From NCBI RefSeq assembly GCF_000934545.1, contig NZ_CP010554.1:2170001-2234000 (forward strand): a DNA stretch of 64,000 nt. The letters run 5' to 3'. The position numbers and the translations under genes are program-made. Positions 34,802-44,026 of the stretch are shown in pieces; position 1 is the stretch's first letter; each line of letters starts with the position of its first letter. The DNA is from Rugosibacter aromaticivorans (GTDB lineage: Bacteria > Pseudomonadota > Gammaproteobacteria > Burkholderiales > Rhodocyclaceae). A model generated the notes under the pieces. It was not told the DNA's origin and did no database searches. It saw nothing but the letters and a program-made list of their open reading frames with translations.

Positions 34802-37576
34802 ATGCGAAATCAACATCATTCCCGCTTCACGCAAATGGCGATCATCACCGCAACGCTTATCGTTCTGGGGTGCAGCGACGGTTCGCCAGAAAAAATGATG
34901 GCATCCGCTAAAGATTATCTGGAGAAAGACAATCCGGCGGCTGCCATCATCCAGATCAAGAATGTACTAAGCAAGAATCCCAATTCCCCTGAAGCGCGGC
35001 TTCTGCTTGGACGCGCGCTCCTTGACAGTGGCGACCCTGTTGCAGCCGAGGTCGAACTTCGCAAGGCTATTGAGCTCAAGGCACCCGCAGGGCGAGTCAC
35101 GCCACTCTTGGCAAACGCCCTAATGGCGCAAGGCAAGGCGAAAACAGTCATCGATGATCTGACTAAAACCCCTACAGCCAATGCCGAAGAACTTGCCGAA
35201 CTCAAAACAGCGGTAGGACACAGCTACGCAATGCTAGGCAATGTTGAGATGGCACAAACGGCCTTTAATGAAGCCCTGGCTGCCAAGCAAGGTCATGCCC
35301 CTGCTCAGCTTGGCTTAGCACGTCTTCAAGCGATAAAGGGGAATCTGGCGGAAGCCAACAAAATAGTGGATGAAGTTTTGATTAAAAACCCGCGGGAAGC
35401 CGATGCGTGGCATTTCAAGGGGGACCTTCAACGCGCCGAACAAAAGCTGCCTGACGCGTTAGCAGCGTACCAGAAAGTCCTTGAAATCAAGCCACGCACG
35501 ACATCCGTACACGCAAATATCATCATGCTTCAACTGCAAGACCGCAAACTCGACCTGGCAACCAAGCAACTGGCAGAAATGCAAAAAGTAGCCGCGAAAC
35601 AACCCATAACGGTGTATCTGGAAGCACTGATTGCCTTTAGTAAAAAGGATATTTCAGCGGCACATAGTGCCGTGGAAAACTTGTTAAAAATGCAACCGGA
35701 TAATCCACAGGGATTACAGCTTGCTGGTGCTATTGCCTACCAAAACGGGTCTGATATTCAGACACAGAATTATCTCAGCAAAGCCTTACAAAAAGCCCCG
35801 GGACTTGATTACAGCCGCCGCATTCTTGTGAAATCCTATCAGCGTAGCGGGCAACCGGCTAAAGCTTTAGCAACGTTACAGCTAGTATTGCAAGGAGCAA
35901 CGGTACCCACTGCATGGCTCACCCTGGCTGGCGAAGTTTATATGCAGAATGGGGACGCCGAGCGAGCTGCAGAGTTTTTTAGCCAGGCAGCGCAACATGA
36001 CCCAAAAGATAGCAAAGCCAAGACCGCGCTGGCCTTATCACAAATGCGTCTGGGGCATACCGAGCAAGCATTTGCCGATCTGGAGCAGATTGCCGCAAGT
36101 GACTCGGGTATTTCGGCAGATATGGCGCTCATTGCCTCGGCCATGCGCCAGAAAAATTTTGACAAGGCACTTTTGTTCATTGCCAATCTAGAAAAAAAAC
36201 AACCAGACTCACCGCTCGTGCATAACCTGCGCGGCCAAGCCTTCCTCGGCAAAAAAGATATCGAAGCCGCACGCAAGAGCTTTGAAAAATCGCTGGCGAT
36301 TGATGCCACCTATTTACCGGCAGTCACTAACCTTGTCTCGATTGACTTGGCAGAAAATAAACTTGATCAAGCACGTCAGCGTTATGAAACCGTGCTAAAA
36401 AAAGACCCCAAAAATGTTCCCGCCATGCTTTCGTTAGCTCAGCTGAAAGCGCGCACCGGGGCAAGCCTGGATGATGTTGCCAGCCTGCTTAAAAAGGCGA
36501 TTGCAGCGGATCCCAATAATTCAACGCCGCGTTTTGCGCTGATTAGCTTATTGCTCGGTTCCAAAGATAAAGATAAAGCGCGTGCTGCTGCGGAAGAAGC
36601 GTTGGCTGCTTTTCCGGAAAACCCGGAAATACTCGAAGTTGCCGGGCAGGTATACCAGTTTTCAGGGGATACCAATCAAGCCCTTGCGACGTATAACAAA
36701 CTCACCAACCTGTTGCCAAACAGCCCGCAACCTTATCTCCGAATCGCCGAAATTCATCTGGCCGCCAAAAATAAACAGGCGGCTCGCGAAAGCCTGACCA
36801 AAGGACTGAGCAAGCAACCTGAATCACTCCCTTTGCAACGCGCCCAGATCATGCTGGATGTGACGGATGGGCGCTTTAGTGAGGCGCTGACCACTGCACG
36901 GGGCATCGAGAAAGCGCAACCCAAAGAATCTGCCGGTTACGTACTGGAAGGTGATGTCCAGCTGGCTCAAAAAGCCTGGAAAGAAGCTGCTACAGCCTAT
37001 CGCGCTGGCCTGAAAGCAGCGCCGACCGCCGATCTGGCAGGACGCCTGTATCTTGCCCTATTGCAAAGTGGCCAGACAGCCGAAGCTGCCAGCACAGTCG
37101 ACACCTGGATCAAGGCACATCCGAATGACCAGGGCTTCCGTCTATTCGTGGCCGACATGGCAAACAAGCGCAAAGACTATGCAACAGCGGTCAGCCACTA
37201 CCGCGCAGTGCTTGCGGTCGCCCCAAAAAACCCGATCGTACTGAACAACCTGGCTTGGTCTCTGGGGCAAATGCGTGACCCCAAAGCAACTGCTTATGCT
37301 GAAGAAGCCAACAAACTTGCACCCAATCAACCTGCGATCATGGAAACCCTGGGCACACTGTATGTCGCCCAGGGAAAGGTTTCCCCTGGGGTGGATCTTC
37401 TCGCAAAAGCGGTTTCGCTCGCACCACAAAATCCTGACTTTCGCCTGAGCTACGCCAAAGCGCTGATCAAGGCCGGAAAGAAAACAGAAGCCAAACAAGC
37501 GCTGGATACGCTCGCCCAATTGGGTGACAAATTTTCGGCCCATGCCGAAGTTGTCGCACTGAGCAAGGGCCTGTAA
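34802..37576 (+). CDS. prsT: PEP-CTERM system TPR-repeat lipoprotein PrsT
   Basis: A 924-residue outer-membrane-type lipoprotein. The signal ends LIVLGCSDGSPEKM, with the lipidated Cys near residue 24. The rest is a long array of tetratricopeptide repeats (for example AEVELRKAIELKAPAG and YATAVSHYRAVLAVAPKNP). PrsT is a standard member of exosortase A loci next to prsK-prsR and probably scaffolds exopolysaccharide export or envelope assembly. It is separated from prsR by 128 bp, so it may have its own promoter. Confidence 0.92.
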   Translation: MRNQHHSRFTQMAIITATLIVLGCSDGSPEKMMASAKDYLEKDNPAAAIIQIKNVLSKNPNSPEARLLLGRALLDSGDPVAAEVELRKAIELKAPAGRVTPLLANALMAQGKAKTVIDDLTKTPTANAEELAELKTAVGHSYAMLGNVEMAQTAFNEALAAKQGHAPAQLGLARLQAIKGNLAEANKIVDEVLIKNPREADAWHFKGDLQRAEQKLPDALAAYQKVLEIKPRTTSVHANIIMLQLQDRKLDLATKQLAEMQKVAAKQPITVYLEALIAFSKKDISAAHSAVENLLKMQPDNPQGLQLAGAIAYQNGSDIQTQNYLSKALQKAPGLDYSRRILVKSYQRSGQPAKALATLQLVLQGATVPTAWLTLAGEVYMQNGDAERAAEFFSQAAQHDPKDSKAKTALALSQMRLGHTEQAFADLEQIAASDSGISADMALIASAMRQKNFDKALLFIANLEKKQPDSPLVHNLRGQAFLGKKDIEAARKSFEKSLAIDATYLPAVTNLVSIDLAENKLDQARQRYETVLKKDPKNVPAMLSLAQLKARTGASLDDVASLLKKAIAADPNNSTPRFALISLLLGSKDKDKARAAAEEALAAFPENPEILEVAGQVYQFSGDTNQALATYNKLTNLLPNSPQPYLRIAEIHLAAKNKQAARESLTKGLSKQPESLPLQRAQIMLDVTDGRFSEALTTARGIEKAQPKESAGYVLEGDVQLAQKAWKEAATAYRAGLKAAPTADLAGRLYLALLQSGQTAEAASTVDTWIKAHPNDQGFRLFVADMANKRKDYATAVSHYRAVLAVAPKNPIVLNNLAWSLGQMRDPKATAYAEEANKLAPNQPAIMETLGTLYVAQGKVSPGVDLLAKAVSLAPQNPDFRLSYAKALIKAGKKTEAKQALDTLAQLGDKFSAHAEVVALSKGL

Positions 37577-37585
37577 GAAATCGCA

Positions 37586-38509
37586 ATGAACACGGCGAAA
37601 CCATCTTCCATTGGTATTTTTCGGCATTTAATCGCCTCCCTGGTGATGGGCTTGGTGACATTTGCCGTATCACCAGCGCCGACTTTTGCAGCGCAAGAAC
37701 AAACCGCCGAAACATGGCGCGCCTTGCGCGAAGAAGCGCTGGCCTATGAGCACGGCGAAGGCGTGCCAAAAAATTCAGAAAAAGCCGTTGCCCTTTACTG
37801 CCAAGGCGCCAAGGCGGGCGACCCCGAGGCACGTTACAGTCTGGGCTGGATGTACATGAATGGTCGGGGCGTGCCCCGTAGCGATGGCTTGGCCGCCTAC
37901 TTTTTCAAGCTTGCGGCAGATCAGGGTCATGTGCCTTCGTTAAAAATGTTGCCCTTTGTTGGTCAACCGGTGACAGAACCACCTGATTGTCTGCGTGAAA
38001 AAACCTTCGCCAGCAATGAGGTTGACTGGATTTTTACCAACGAAAAACAACGACGCCTGGCCACACTGATCAACCGTCTTGCACCAGAATATGGCGTCTC
38101 ACCTCGATTTGCCTACGCAGTAGCGCATACAGAATCTAATCTCGACCCCAATGCCATCTCACCCAAAAACGCACAGGGGATCATGCAACTGATACCCGAC
38201 ACCTCCGCCCGCTTTAATGTAAAAAAACCTTTTGATCCTGAACAAAATGTGCGCGGCGGGCTGGCTTACCTGCGCTGGCTTTTAGCTTATTTCCGTGGTG
38301 ATGTCGCACTTGTCGCTGCAGCGTACAATGCCGGCGAGGGTGCAGTCAACCATCACCGGGGGATTCCGCCTTATGCAGAAACACGTCAATACGTGAAGCG
38401 TATTCTCGCGCTATTTCCGCAACGCGAACACCCGTTTGATCCTGCCATCACCCAACCATCGCCGAACCTTCCTCAAATTGCGCGACATATGGCACATACC
38501 GAGCCATGA
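37586..38509 (+). CDS. Lytic transglycosylase with Sel1 repeats
   Basis: A 307-residue secreted murein hydrolase. The signal peptide ends in TFAAQ (its tail is encoded by a DR1 copy). Two Sel1-like repeats follow (EHGEGVPKNSEKAVALY and MYMNGRGVPRSDGLAAYF). The C-terminal SLT domain carries the catalytic glutamate in AVAHTESNLDPNAIS, then GIMQLIPDTSARFNV and AAYNAGEGAV. It starts 9 bp after prsT and overlaps the protease gene by 4 bp, so the three are cotranscribed. It may open peptidoglycan for the glycan export machinery. Confidence 0.9.
   Translation: MNTAKPSSIGIFRHLIASLVMGLVTFAVSPAPTFAAQEQTAETWRALREEALAYEHGEGVPKNSEKAVALYCQGAKAGDPEARYSLGWMYMNGRGVPRSDGLAAYFFKLAADQGHVPSLKMLPFVGQPVTEPPDCLREKTFASNEVDWIFTNEKQRRLATLINRLAPEYGVSPRFAYAVAHTESNLDPNAISPKNAQGIMQLIPDTSARFNVKKPFDPEQNVRGGLAYLRWLLAYFRGDVALVAAAYNAGEGAVNHHRGIPPYAETRQYVKRILALFPQREHPFDPAITQPSPNLPQIARHMAHTEP
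37662..37690 (+). repeat. DR1 dispersed repeat inside the lytic transglycosylase signal peptide
   Basis: GCCGTATCACCAGCGCCGAC then TTTTG, the best match to the consensus. It encodes AVSPAPTFA, the end of the signal peptide, where sequence constraints are weak. Confidence 0.85.
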
Positions 38510-39300
38510 CCTACAGCCGGGTTGAGCACCGCATTTCCCGCCGCTTGTTAGTTTTTGCAGCGACTCTAGCCCTGGCATTGACAATACCCACCGCACAAGC
38601 GGACTTGCCAGAAACCGTAACAGCCATCAAACCCTCAATTGTTGTTGTAGGTACCTTTAGCCAATTACGCAGCCCATCGTTCCTGATGCGTGGAACCGGG
38701 TTTGCGCTTGGCGATGGCTCAGTGATTGCCACTAACGCGCATGTCATTCCACCAGCACTTGATGCGGCACAGCAGGAAACGCTGGCCGTGCTGGTCAGAC
38801 AAGGCGATGAGCTCCATCGGCGCAATGCCACCTTGCAAGTTACCGACGCAGACCATGATCTGGCATTGCTACGAATCTCCGGTCCACCACTGCCTGCGCT
38901 GAAAATTAAATCGGCTGCTAAGGTGCGTGAAGGGCAAGCTGTCGCCTTTATCGGCTTTCCTATTGGCGGTTCGCTAGGCTTTTCACCGGTGACACACCGC
39001 GGCATCATTTCTTCGATTACGCCGATCGCGCTACCTGCAGGCAACTCTGCCCAGCTTAAGGAAAAGCCGATTCGCCGTTTGCGCAGCGGCTCGTTTTCTA
39101 TCTATCAGCTAGATGCCACCGCCTACCCCGGCAACAGTGGCGGCCCCTTATTCGATGTAAATACCGGTGAAGTTGTTGGCATTCTCAACATGGTATTCGT
39201 CAAGGGAACGAAAGAGTCGGTACTTGAAAAACCATCGGGGATCAGCTACGCCATTCCAGCCAGCTTCTTGCAGGGCTTGATAGCCCACACGCCACCATAG
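38506..39300 (+). CDS. Secreted trypsin-like serine protease (S1C type)
   Basis: A 264-residue protease with a signal peptide (ALALTIPTAQADLP). The catalytic triad is His in VIATNAHVIPP, Asp in DADHDLALLRI and Ser in AYPGNSGGPLFD. There is no PDZ domain, unlike DegP. It is the last gene of the prsT-transglycosylase-protease unit. It could process envelope or PEP-CTERM proteins, but that is inference from location. Confidence 0.9.
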   Translation: MTYSRVEHRISRRLLVFAATLALALTIPTAQADLPETVTAIKPSIVVVGTFSQLRSPSFLMRGTGFALGDGSVIATNAHVIPPALDAAQQETLAVLVRQGDELHRRNATLQVTDADHDLALLRISGPPLPALKIKSAAKVREGQAVAFIGFPIGGSLGFSPVTHRGIISSITPIALPAGNSAQLKEKPIRRLRSGSFSIYQLDATAYPGNSGGPLFDVNTGEVVGILNMVFVKGTKESVLEKPSGISYAIPASFLQGLIAHTPP

Positions 39301-39345
39301 AGTTCACAATCACAGATCGTTGCCCAAGCAGGCTACCCAGCCAGG

Positions 39346-40419
39346 TTAAACCGGCACGTTCTCTTTTGGCCTGATCCGCACAGTGGCCTTATGCCACAGA
39401 TGCCGAACCAGCAAATGTGCGGGCAACCGCAAGGCAAGCTCCCGCATGAAAAGCAGCTGATCCGCTGCCCCTTGCAAACGCGGCCGCGTCTGTGGATGAC
39501 GCGTATTTGCCGAACAGGCCAAAAGCACCATCAAGGAGCTACTACTTGCCAACGCCTGCCCAGGCAATGGCGTGCGAAAAAAGCGATGACACAGCGCAAA
39601 AGCACTGCGCACTATCCGACTTAAACCAACAGCCTCGGCGCGAACCAGTACCCAGTTGGCAAAATTCGGTGTCGTTGTTTCAAAATGCCGCATCAGCAGG
39701 TCAATGTCCCACAAGTCACGCAACCCGCGATCAAATTCCGAATTCAACAGCAGGTGGCTTGCGGCATGCAAAACCATATCTTCATCCTTGAGGCGAAACC
39801 AGTTGCCCTTGCCGGGAAGCGCAACTGCCTCTTCGATCATCCGTCGCGAATCAATACGGATGCGGCAGGTTGGCATGGTTAACGAGTGGTGCAGATCTAT
39901 CGTTGTTCCTCGCTGTAGATGCACCATCGGCGGTATCTCATGCGACCACTCGCGGTAATACCGCTGGTCATAGTCGTCATGCTTACCCGAAGCCCAGCCT
40001 CCCAGCATCAAGGCCGCCTCGGCCTGCGCCAGAAATGGCGGCGCTACCAGCAGATCAATATCAGAAAATATCCGCCCTCGTGCAGCGGGCAGGCTCGCCG
40101 CGCAATACGCAGCACCTTTGAGCAGTAAAGTGGGTGTTCCCACACCAGCCAGCGCATCACTCAGAAAACTCAGCTCGCGCTGAACATCATTCGCCAGGCT
40201 ATCACTCTGCCGCGTGGCAGCGATAATATGTGGCATCACTTGGGGCGGCGCATGAGATGACAATAGCGCCGGGTAATCCTGCGCTAACACCTTGGCGACC
40301 CGCGCCATCACACCACATGCCCGTGCCTCGGCCAGCAGTAAACTCCAGCCCTCCGCATCCAGATGCGCGGCGCTTGAGTGATCGGCCAGAAAGTTGAGCA
40401 AAGGTGATTGACTAAGCAT
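39346..40419 (-). CDS. Nucleotidyltransferase family protein (NTP_transf_5 type) of the HprK/PqqD cassette
   Basis: From MLSQSPLLNFLADHSSAAHL the protein has 357 residues. The nucleotidyltransferase motif is RGRIFSDIDLLVAP near residue 120, with nearby TLLLKGAAY. It is the third protein of a cassette with an HprK-related kinase and a PqqD-like protein, a set that recurs in exosortase loci. It begins one base after the kinase stop codon. The substrate is unknown; the fold would transfer a nucleotide monophosphate to a protein or sugar. Confidence 0.8.
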   Translation of the reverse strand: MLSQSPLLNFLADHSSAAHLDAEGWSLLLAEARACGVMARVAKVLAQDYPALLSSHAPPQVMPHIIAATRQSDSLANDVQRELSFLSDALAGVGTPTLLLKGAAYCAASLPAARGRIFSDIDLLVAPPFLAQAEAALMLGGWASGKHDDYDQRYYREWSHEIPPMVHLQRGTTIDLHHSLTMPTCRIRIDSRRMIEEAVALPGKGNWFRLKDEDMVLHAASHLLLNSEFDRGLRDLWDIDLLMRHFETTTPNFANWVLVRAEAVGLSRIVRSAFALCHRFFRTPLPGQALASSSSLMVLLACSANTRHPQTRPRLQGAADQLLFMRELALRLPAHLLVRHLWHKATVRIRPKENVPV

Positions 40420-40420
40420 G

Positions 40421-41341
40421 CTAGACACCATCATCGGCCAGTAAGTCATCGAGCGCATCGGCAGCATCGTCAAGCGATGAGTATTCGAGTTCCCAAGCCG
40501 GGGCGGACTGTGCCAAATCAGCCAGCCGTGCAAACCCCAATGGCCCCAGAACAGGATAGTTGAATGATTGGTCAATCAAGCGCATGGCCGCTTGCCCCGC
40601 ACCCACAGGCTGCACGCGCAACGGCGCACCCGCTGTCCATTTAGGAAAGACAATCAACGACGGCGGTGCTGTTTCAGCAGCGCGGTCAATGGAGACATCA
40701 GGCGCCCGCAGATGGGCAATCGTCCCTTTCTGGGTATCGTGAGCCAAAGGGCCAAACTGCGCCTCGGGATGCCGCCTGCGCACCAGATCAATCGACTGAT
40801 TCTTCAAACTGACGGGGCGAGGAAATGGGACCAGCCGTAATGCAGGCCCGTCAATCAAGGCTAATTCATCCGAAAAAAGTCGCCAACCGCGCATGGCCAG
40901 TTCTGCTGTCAGCGTACTTTTTCCGCTCCCCGAGGCTGCCGCCAGCATGACGCCTTTGCCTCGGCTCTCAACGACAGCGGAATGAAGAATAAGGTATTGA
41001 TGAACCGAGCTACCAATTGTCCAGTTCAACCCCCACTCGAACAATGCATGTGCATGGTCTGCCACCATGGGCAAAAATGGCGCTTGACCGGAAAGACAAA
41101 ACACGACATTCCGCCGAAACCACCGTCGCAGCAACGACGCTGGACGAATAGCAAGGTCAAAGTCGTAGTAACCACCTGAAATTGACACCGGGTAATGGGC
41201 ATACATCTGGCGCAGCCCTGTGCGAAGCGCATCAACTTCGCTATCAATGCGTAACGAGAAACCACCCACCTGAAGTCGAAAAGTGCCACAGCACAGGCTA
41301 TGCGCAAAATCAATGGTTGAAACATCCGCCAGTCTCAGCAT
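40421..41341 (-). CDS. HprK-related kinase A
   Basis: A 306-residue protein related to the C-terminal kinase domain of HPr kinase. The P-loop is MLAAASGSGKSTLTAEL near residue 135, followed by WRLFSDELALID, which resembles the HprK acidic motif. The N-terminal half has no HprK regulatory domain. It overlaps the PqqD-like gene by 7 bp. The target is unlikely to be HPr; the neighbouring PqqD-like protein suggests a peptide or protein substrate. Confidence 0.85.
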   Translation of the reverse strand: MLRLADVSTIDFAHSLCCGTFRLQVGGFSLRIDSEVDALRTGLRQMYAHYPVSISGGYYDFDLAIRPASLLRRWFRRNVVFCLSGQAPFLPMVADHAHALFEWGLNWTIGSSVHQYLILHSAVVESRGKGVMLAAASGSGKSTLTAELAMRGWRLFSDELALIDGPALRLVPFPRPVSLKNQSIDLVRRRHPEAQFGPLAHDTQKGTIAHLRAPDVSIDRAAETAPPSLIVFPKWTAGAPLRVQPVGAGQAAMRLIDQSFNYPVLGPLGFARLADLAQSAPAWELEYSSLDDAADALDDLLADDGV

Positions 41342-41601
41342 CGCATAATAAGACCGGCACGTTCCAGCGCATTCACTATTGCCAAGCGGCTATCACCATC
41401 CGCAGGCATATCGGCGTCTAATGTGCTTAGCTCACACGCCATCACCGCTGGGTTTGCCTGCGATAAAGAAACAAAAAAATCCCATGCAGCGGGAGGAATC
41501 AAGTGCGTTGTGCGTGCCGTGTTGTCATAGACCAAGACACCGTCCTCACAGGGACGCACGTCAAGCTTTAAATCAGGGCACAGAGAATAGATTGCTTTCA
41601 A
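41335..41601 (-). CDS. PqqD-like peptide chaperone of the HPr-related-A system
   Basis: An 88-residue PqqD/RRE-type winged helix (PCEDGVLVYDNTARTTHLIP then PAAWDFFVSL). PqqD-like domains bind leader peptides and present them to modifying enzymes. It appears to start with TTG (LKAIYSLCPDL), since no earlier ATG is in frame. It lies between the secreted 192-residue protein gene and the HprK-related kinase. Which peptide it binds is not visible. Confidence 0.75.
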   Translation of the reverse strand: MKAIYSLCPDLKLDVRPCEDGVLVYDNTARTTHLIPPAAWDFFVSLSQANPAVMACELSTLDADMPADGDSRLAIVNALERAGLIMRC

Positions 41602-41647
41602 ACAGATTGCTAACGGAATACGCAGTCTAGTCTATGCCACCAAGAAA

Positions 41648-42226
41648 TCAGAGCGGCATGGTCGTTAGCAGGTACGCAACGATTTGAGCTGCATTCCACG
41701 TTACCCCCGCTGTTGGCGAATACGACCCCGCACGGCCATTCCACATATCGATCAGATCCTGCAGGCTTAGAACAGTGGCAGGTACCCAACCGATTTTAAA
41801 ATTAAGGTAAGCAGCGGCTAGATGCCTGCCAAGGGCTTCGTAATTTTGATTCCCTCCCAGCCCCAGGACATTCTTCAAGGTCTTACCAGGAAACCCGCTG
41901 GCAAACACCGTGGAGAATAAAACCCCCTCCCCGCCTGCAGTTATCCAGTAACCATGATTTGGATTGTCTGGCTTGGCGGCGTTTTTCCAGAAGCCCGGCG
42001 TCCGACCCAGACAATCCAGGTGCTCGCGATCCAGGCGGCTGTGCAACAACGCAATCGAGGCCGCTGCCGAGGGCGCAAAACATTGCGCAGCCAAGGCTGA
42101 AGGAGAGCGAACCGTCATGATCGCAGGTACCGCCACCCCAACACCATGGATAAACCGCCGACGGGCACGCTGCCTGTTTTCTTGGGGCTGGTTCTCGGAA
42201 TCGATTGGATGATCAGGTACGTCCAT
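41648..42226 (-). CDS. Secreted protein with a TPGFWKN motif (192 aa), function unknown
   Basis: The N-terminus is RRRFIHGVGVAVPAIMTVRS, a basic twin-arginine-like run before a hydrophobic segment ending at ALAAQ, so the protein is probably exported (possibly by Tat). The mature part has DCLGRTPGFWKNAAKPDNPN and then VLGLGGNQNYEALGRHLAAA, a pattern seen in other exported surface proteins of unknown role. No PEP-CTERM motif is present. It has a good sigma-54 box 146 bp upstream and is followed, 46 bp later, by the PqqD/HprK/nucleotidyltransferase cassette, so it could be that cassette's substrate. Confidence 0.7.
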   Translation of the reverse strand: MDVPDHPIDSENQPQENRQRARRRFIHGVGVAVPAIMTVRSPSALAAQCFAPSAAASIALLHSRLDREHLDCLGRTPGFWKNAAKPDNPNHGYWITAGGEGVLFSTVFASGFPGKTLKNVLGLGGNQNYEALGRHLAAAYLNFKIGWVPATVLSLQDLIDMWNGRAGSYSPTAGVTWNAAQIVAYLLTTMPL

Positions 42227-42371
42227 GGCTAACTCCTTCTACAATTGTGGTGCTTTAATGAATAAGATGAATAAGAGAAACTGGTGCGTTGCTGGCTATG
42301 CTCGTTCAGAAAGACTTTTCGCCATTCTGTCGCGTAACGGTTCTCAACAAACCAAATCAGTAAAGTCAAAA

Positions 42372-42387
42372 AGCAAATACTATGCCA
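42372..42387 (-). promoter_or_regulatory. Sigma-54 / PEP-CTERM box upstream of the TPGFWKN protein gene
   Basis: Minus strand TGGCATAGTATTTGCT: a -24 TGGCA and -12 TTGCT at exact spacing, 146 bp before the start codon. It agrees with the boxes at 50138-50153 and 59676-59691 at TGGCAT and TGCT, and shares preceding TTAT-like bases. Confidence 0.75.
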
Positions 42388-42467
42388 ATAATTCTAACTA
42401 AATAATTTAAAACAAGAAACCATAAACATCAACAAACAGAGCGTAAGAAAAACTGACACTTTTTTGT

Positions 42468-43853
42468 CTATTGCGCCCCTTTTCCGCCCACAACAACGCC
42501 GACAGTTTCAAAGATCACGACAAGATCCAGCAAGAGGGTGTGATTTTTGACATAGTAAAGGTCATATTGCAGTTTTTGCACGGCATCCTCAATCGAGGCA
42601 CCGTAGTGGTATCTCACCTGCGCCCAACCCGTTACGCCGGGTTTCACACTATGGCGTATGGCGTAAAAAGGGATTTCCTTGGTCAGTTGATCCACGAAAA
42701 ATGCGCGCTCGGGCCGTGGACCCACCATGCTCATGGAACCATTGAGCACACAAAAAAGCTGCGGCAGTTCGTCGATGCGCACTTTGCGGATGATGCGCCC
42801 TACCCGGGTGGTACGATCATCATTGGTCACCGCCCAGCGGGGCTTCCCATCGCTTTCCGCATCGCGCCGCATGCTACGAAACTTAATCACGTTAAACAAC
42901 CGTCCATTGAGTCCAACCCGCTCTTGGCGGTAAAACACTGGAGCCCCATCTTCCAGAAAAACGAGTAAGGCGGTGACCAGCATGACCGGAGAAAAAATAA
43001 TCAGCAATATGATCGCCGCAATGATGTCAAAAACGCGCTTTATAAACGAGCGCCGTACGCCTTGGCGGAAACCATCACCAAAAATCAGCCAGCCTGCACG
43101 CAAGGCGTCGAGTCGAATCTGCCCCAACATCCGCTCAAAATGGCTGGACATATCCAAAACCAAAATACCCGACACCCGGCAATCGAGTAACTCTCGCAAC
43201 GGCATACGCCCCCCGCGACGATCATCCATGGCAACGACAATTTCATCCACCTTATAAAAAACCGCGGTATCCACTAAAGACATTGTTTGAGGAAGCACGC
43301 GGTCTTGGGGTACCACAATATCCTTGCACATCGGCCCAGGATAAAAGCCCACCACCTGAATGGTTGGGTCTTCTTGATTCAGCGCGGCAGTGACTTTTAC
43401 CGCCTCGTTGCCTACTCCAAACACAAGGATGCGATGGGTGACACGCGCTTTGGTTTTACGGTGCGAAGCAAACACGCGATGCGACAACATACCAAATAGC
43501 GCAGCCATGCCGCTGAGTTCAAGAAATACACGATCAACTTGCGCAATCGGCAAAATCAGAAAAATCAAATAAGCGACCGGCACTGCAAGGTGCAGCGAAA
43601 GCACCGCGCGCGCGCGCGAATCTTCAACAGTGCGATCATGAATTCTTTGATAAAACCCCAGCCAGCTATTTATCGCCAATAAAGTCAGCGCAAGAATCGC
43701 TGCATAGGAAACGAGCACCACGGGATCAATCGGCAAACCACTTCTGATCCACATGGCAGCAATGAGAATACCGACAAAAACGAAGCCAAAATCAAATAGA
43801 AGCTGCAACAAAGTCGTGGTCCGAACGGTATGACCCAACGCGGCCTTAATCAT
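42468..43853 (-). CDS. EpsB-type polyprenyl glycosylphosphotransferase, PEP-CTERM/XrtA type
   Basis: Starts exopolysaccharide units by moving a sugar phosphate to undecaprenyl phosphate. The 461 residues have four N-terminal membrane helices, a Rossmann-like middle (ILVFGVGNEAVKV) and a bacterial sugar transferase domain from about 255: KRVFDIIAAIILLI, PVFYRQERVGLNGRLFNVIK, MVGPRPERAFFV and KPGVTGWAQVRYHYG. This is the exosortase-associated form (TIGR03013-like). It is a single gene, with a 241-bp gap before the TPGFWKN gene. Confidence 0.9.
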   Translation of the reverse strand: MIKAALGHTVRTTTLLQLLFDFGFVFVGILIAAMWIRSGLPIDPVVLVSYAAILALTLLAINSWLGFYQRIHDRTVEDSRARAVLSLHLAVPVAYLIFLILPIAQVDRVFLELSGMAALFGMLSHRVFASHRKTKARVTHRILVFGVGNEAVKVTAALNQEDPTIQVVGFYPGPMCKDIVVPQDRVLPQTMSLVDTAVFYKVDEIVVAMDDRRGGRMPLRELLDCRVSGILVLDMSSHFERMLGQIRLDALRAGWLIFGDGFRQGVRRSFIKRVFDIIAAIILLIIFSPVMLVTALLVFLEDGAPVFYRQERVGLNGRLFNVIKFRSMRRDAESDGKPRWAVTNDDRTTRVGRIIRKVRIDELPQLFCVLNGSMSMVGPRPERAFFVDQLTKEIPFYAIRHSVKPGVTGWAQVRYHYGASIEDAVQKLQYDLYYVKNHTLLLDLVVIFETVGVVVGGKGAQ

Positions 43854-44026
43854 AAGCGCCCCAAAGATAATGTAAGAAAACTACGGGTGCATGCAGCAAA
43901 TAGCAGTTCAATACAGCCATAAGTAATGTAATGATCGGTAAAACCAATTGCATAATTATTTATCGCAATCATACCTTGTATGGCACCACCATGAAAATTT
44001 TGGCCGATGCTTCCCCGCAATCTGAC

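Noticed and set aside
40421..41341. Classical HPr kinase/phosphorylase
   Set aside because: Only the P-loop kinase half is present, it is not near ptsH, and it pairs with PqqD-like and nucleotidyltransferase genes.
41620..41640. Sigma-54-like TGGCATAGACTAGACT upstream of the PqqD-like gene
   Set aside because: The -24 half is good, but GC falls 3 bp too far away, so the spacing is wrong for sigma-54.
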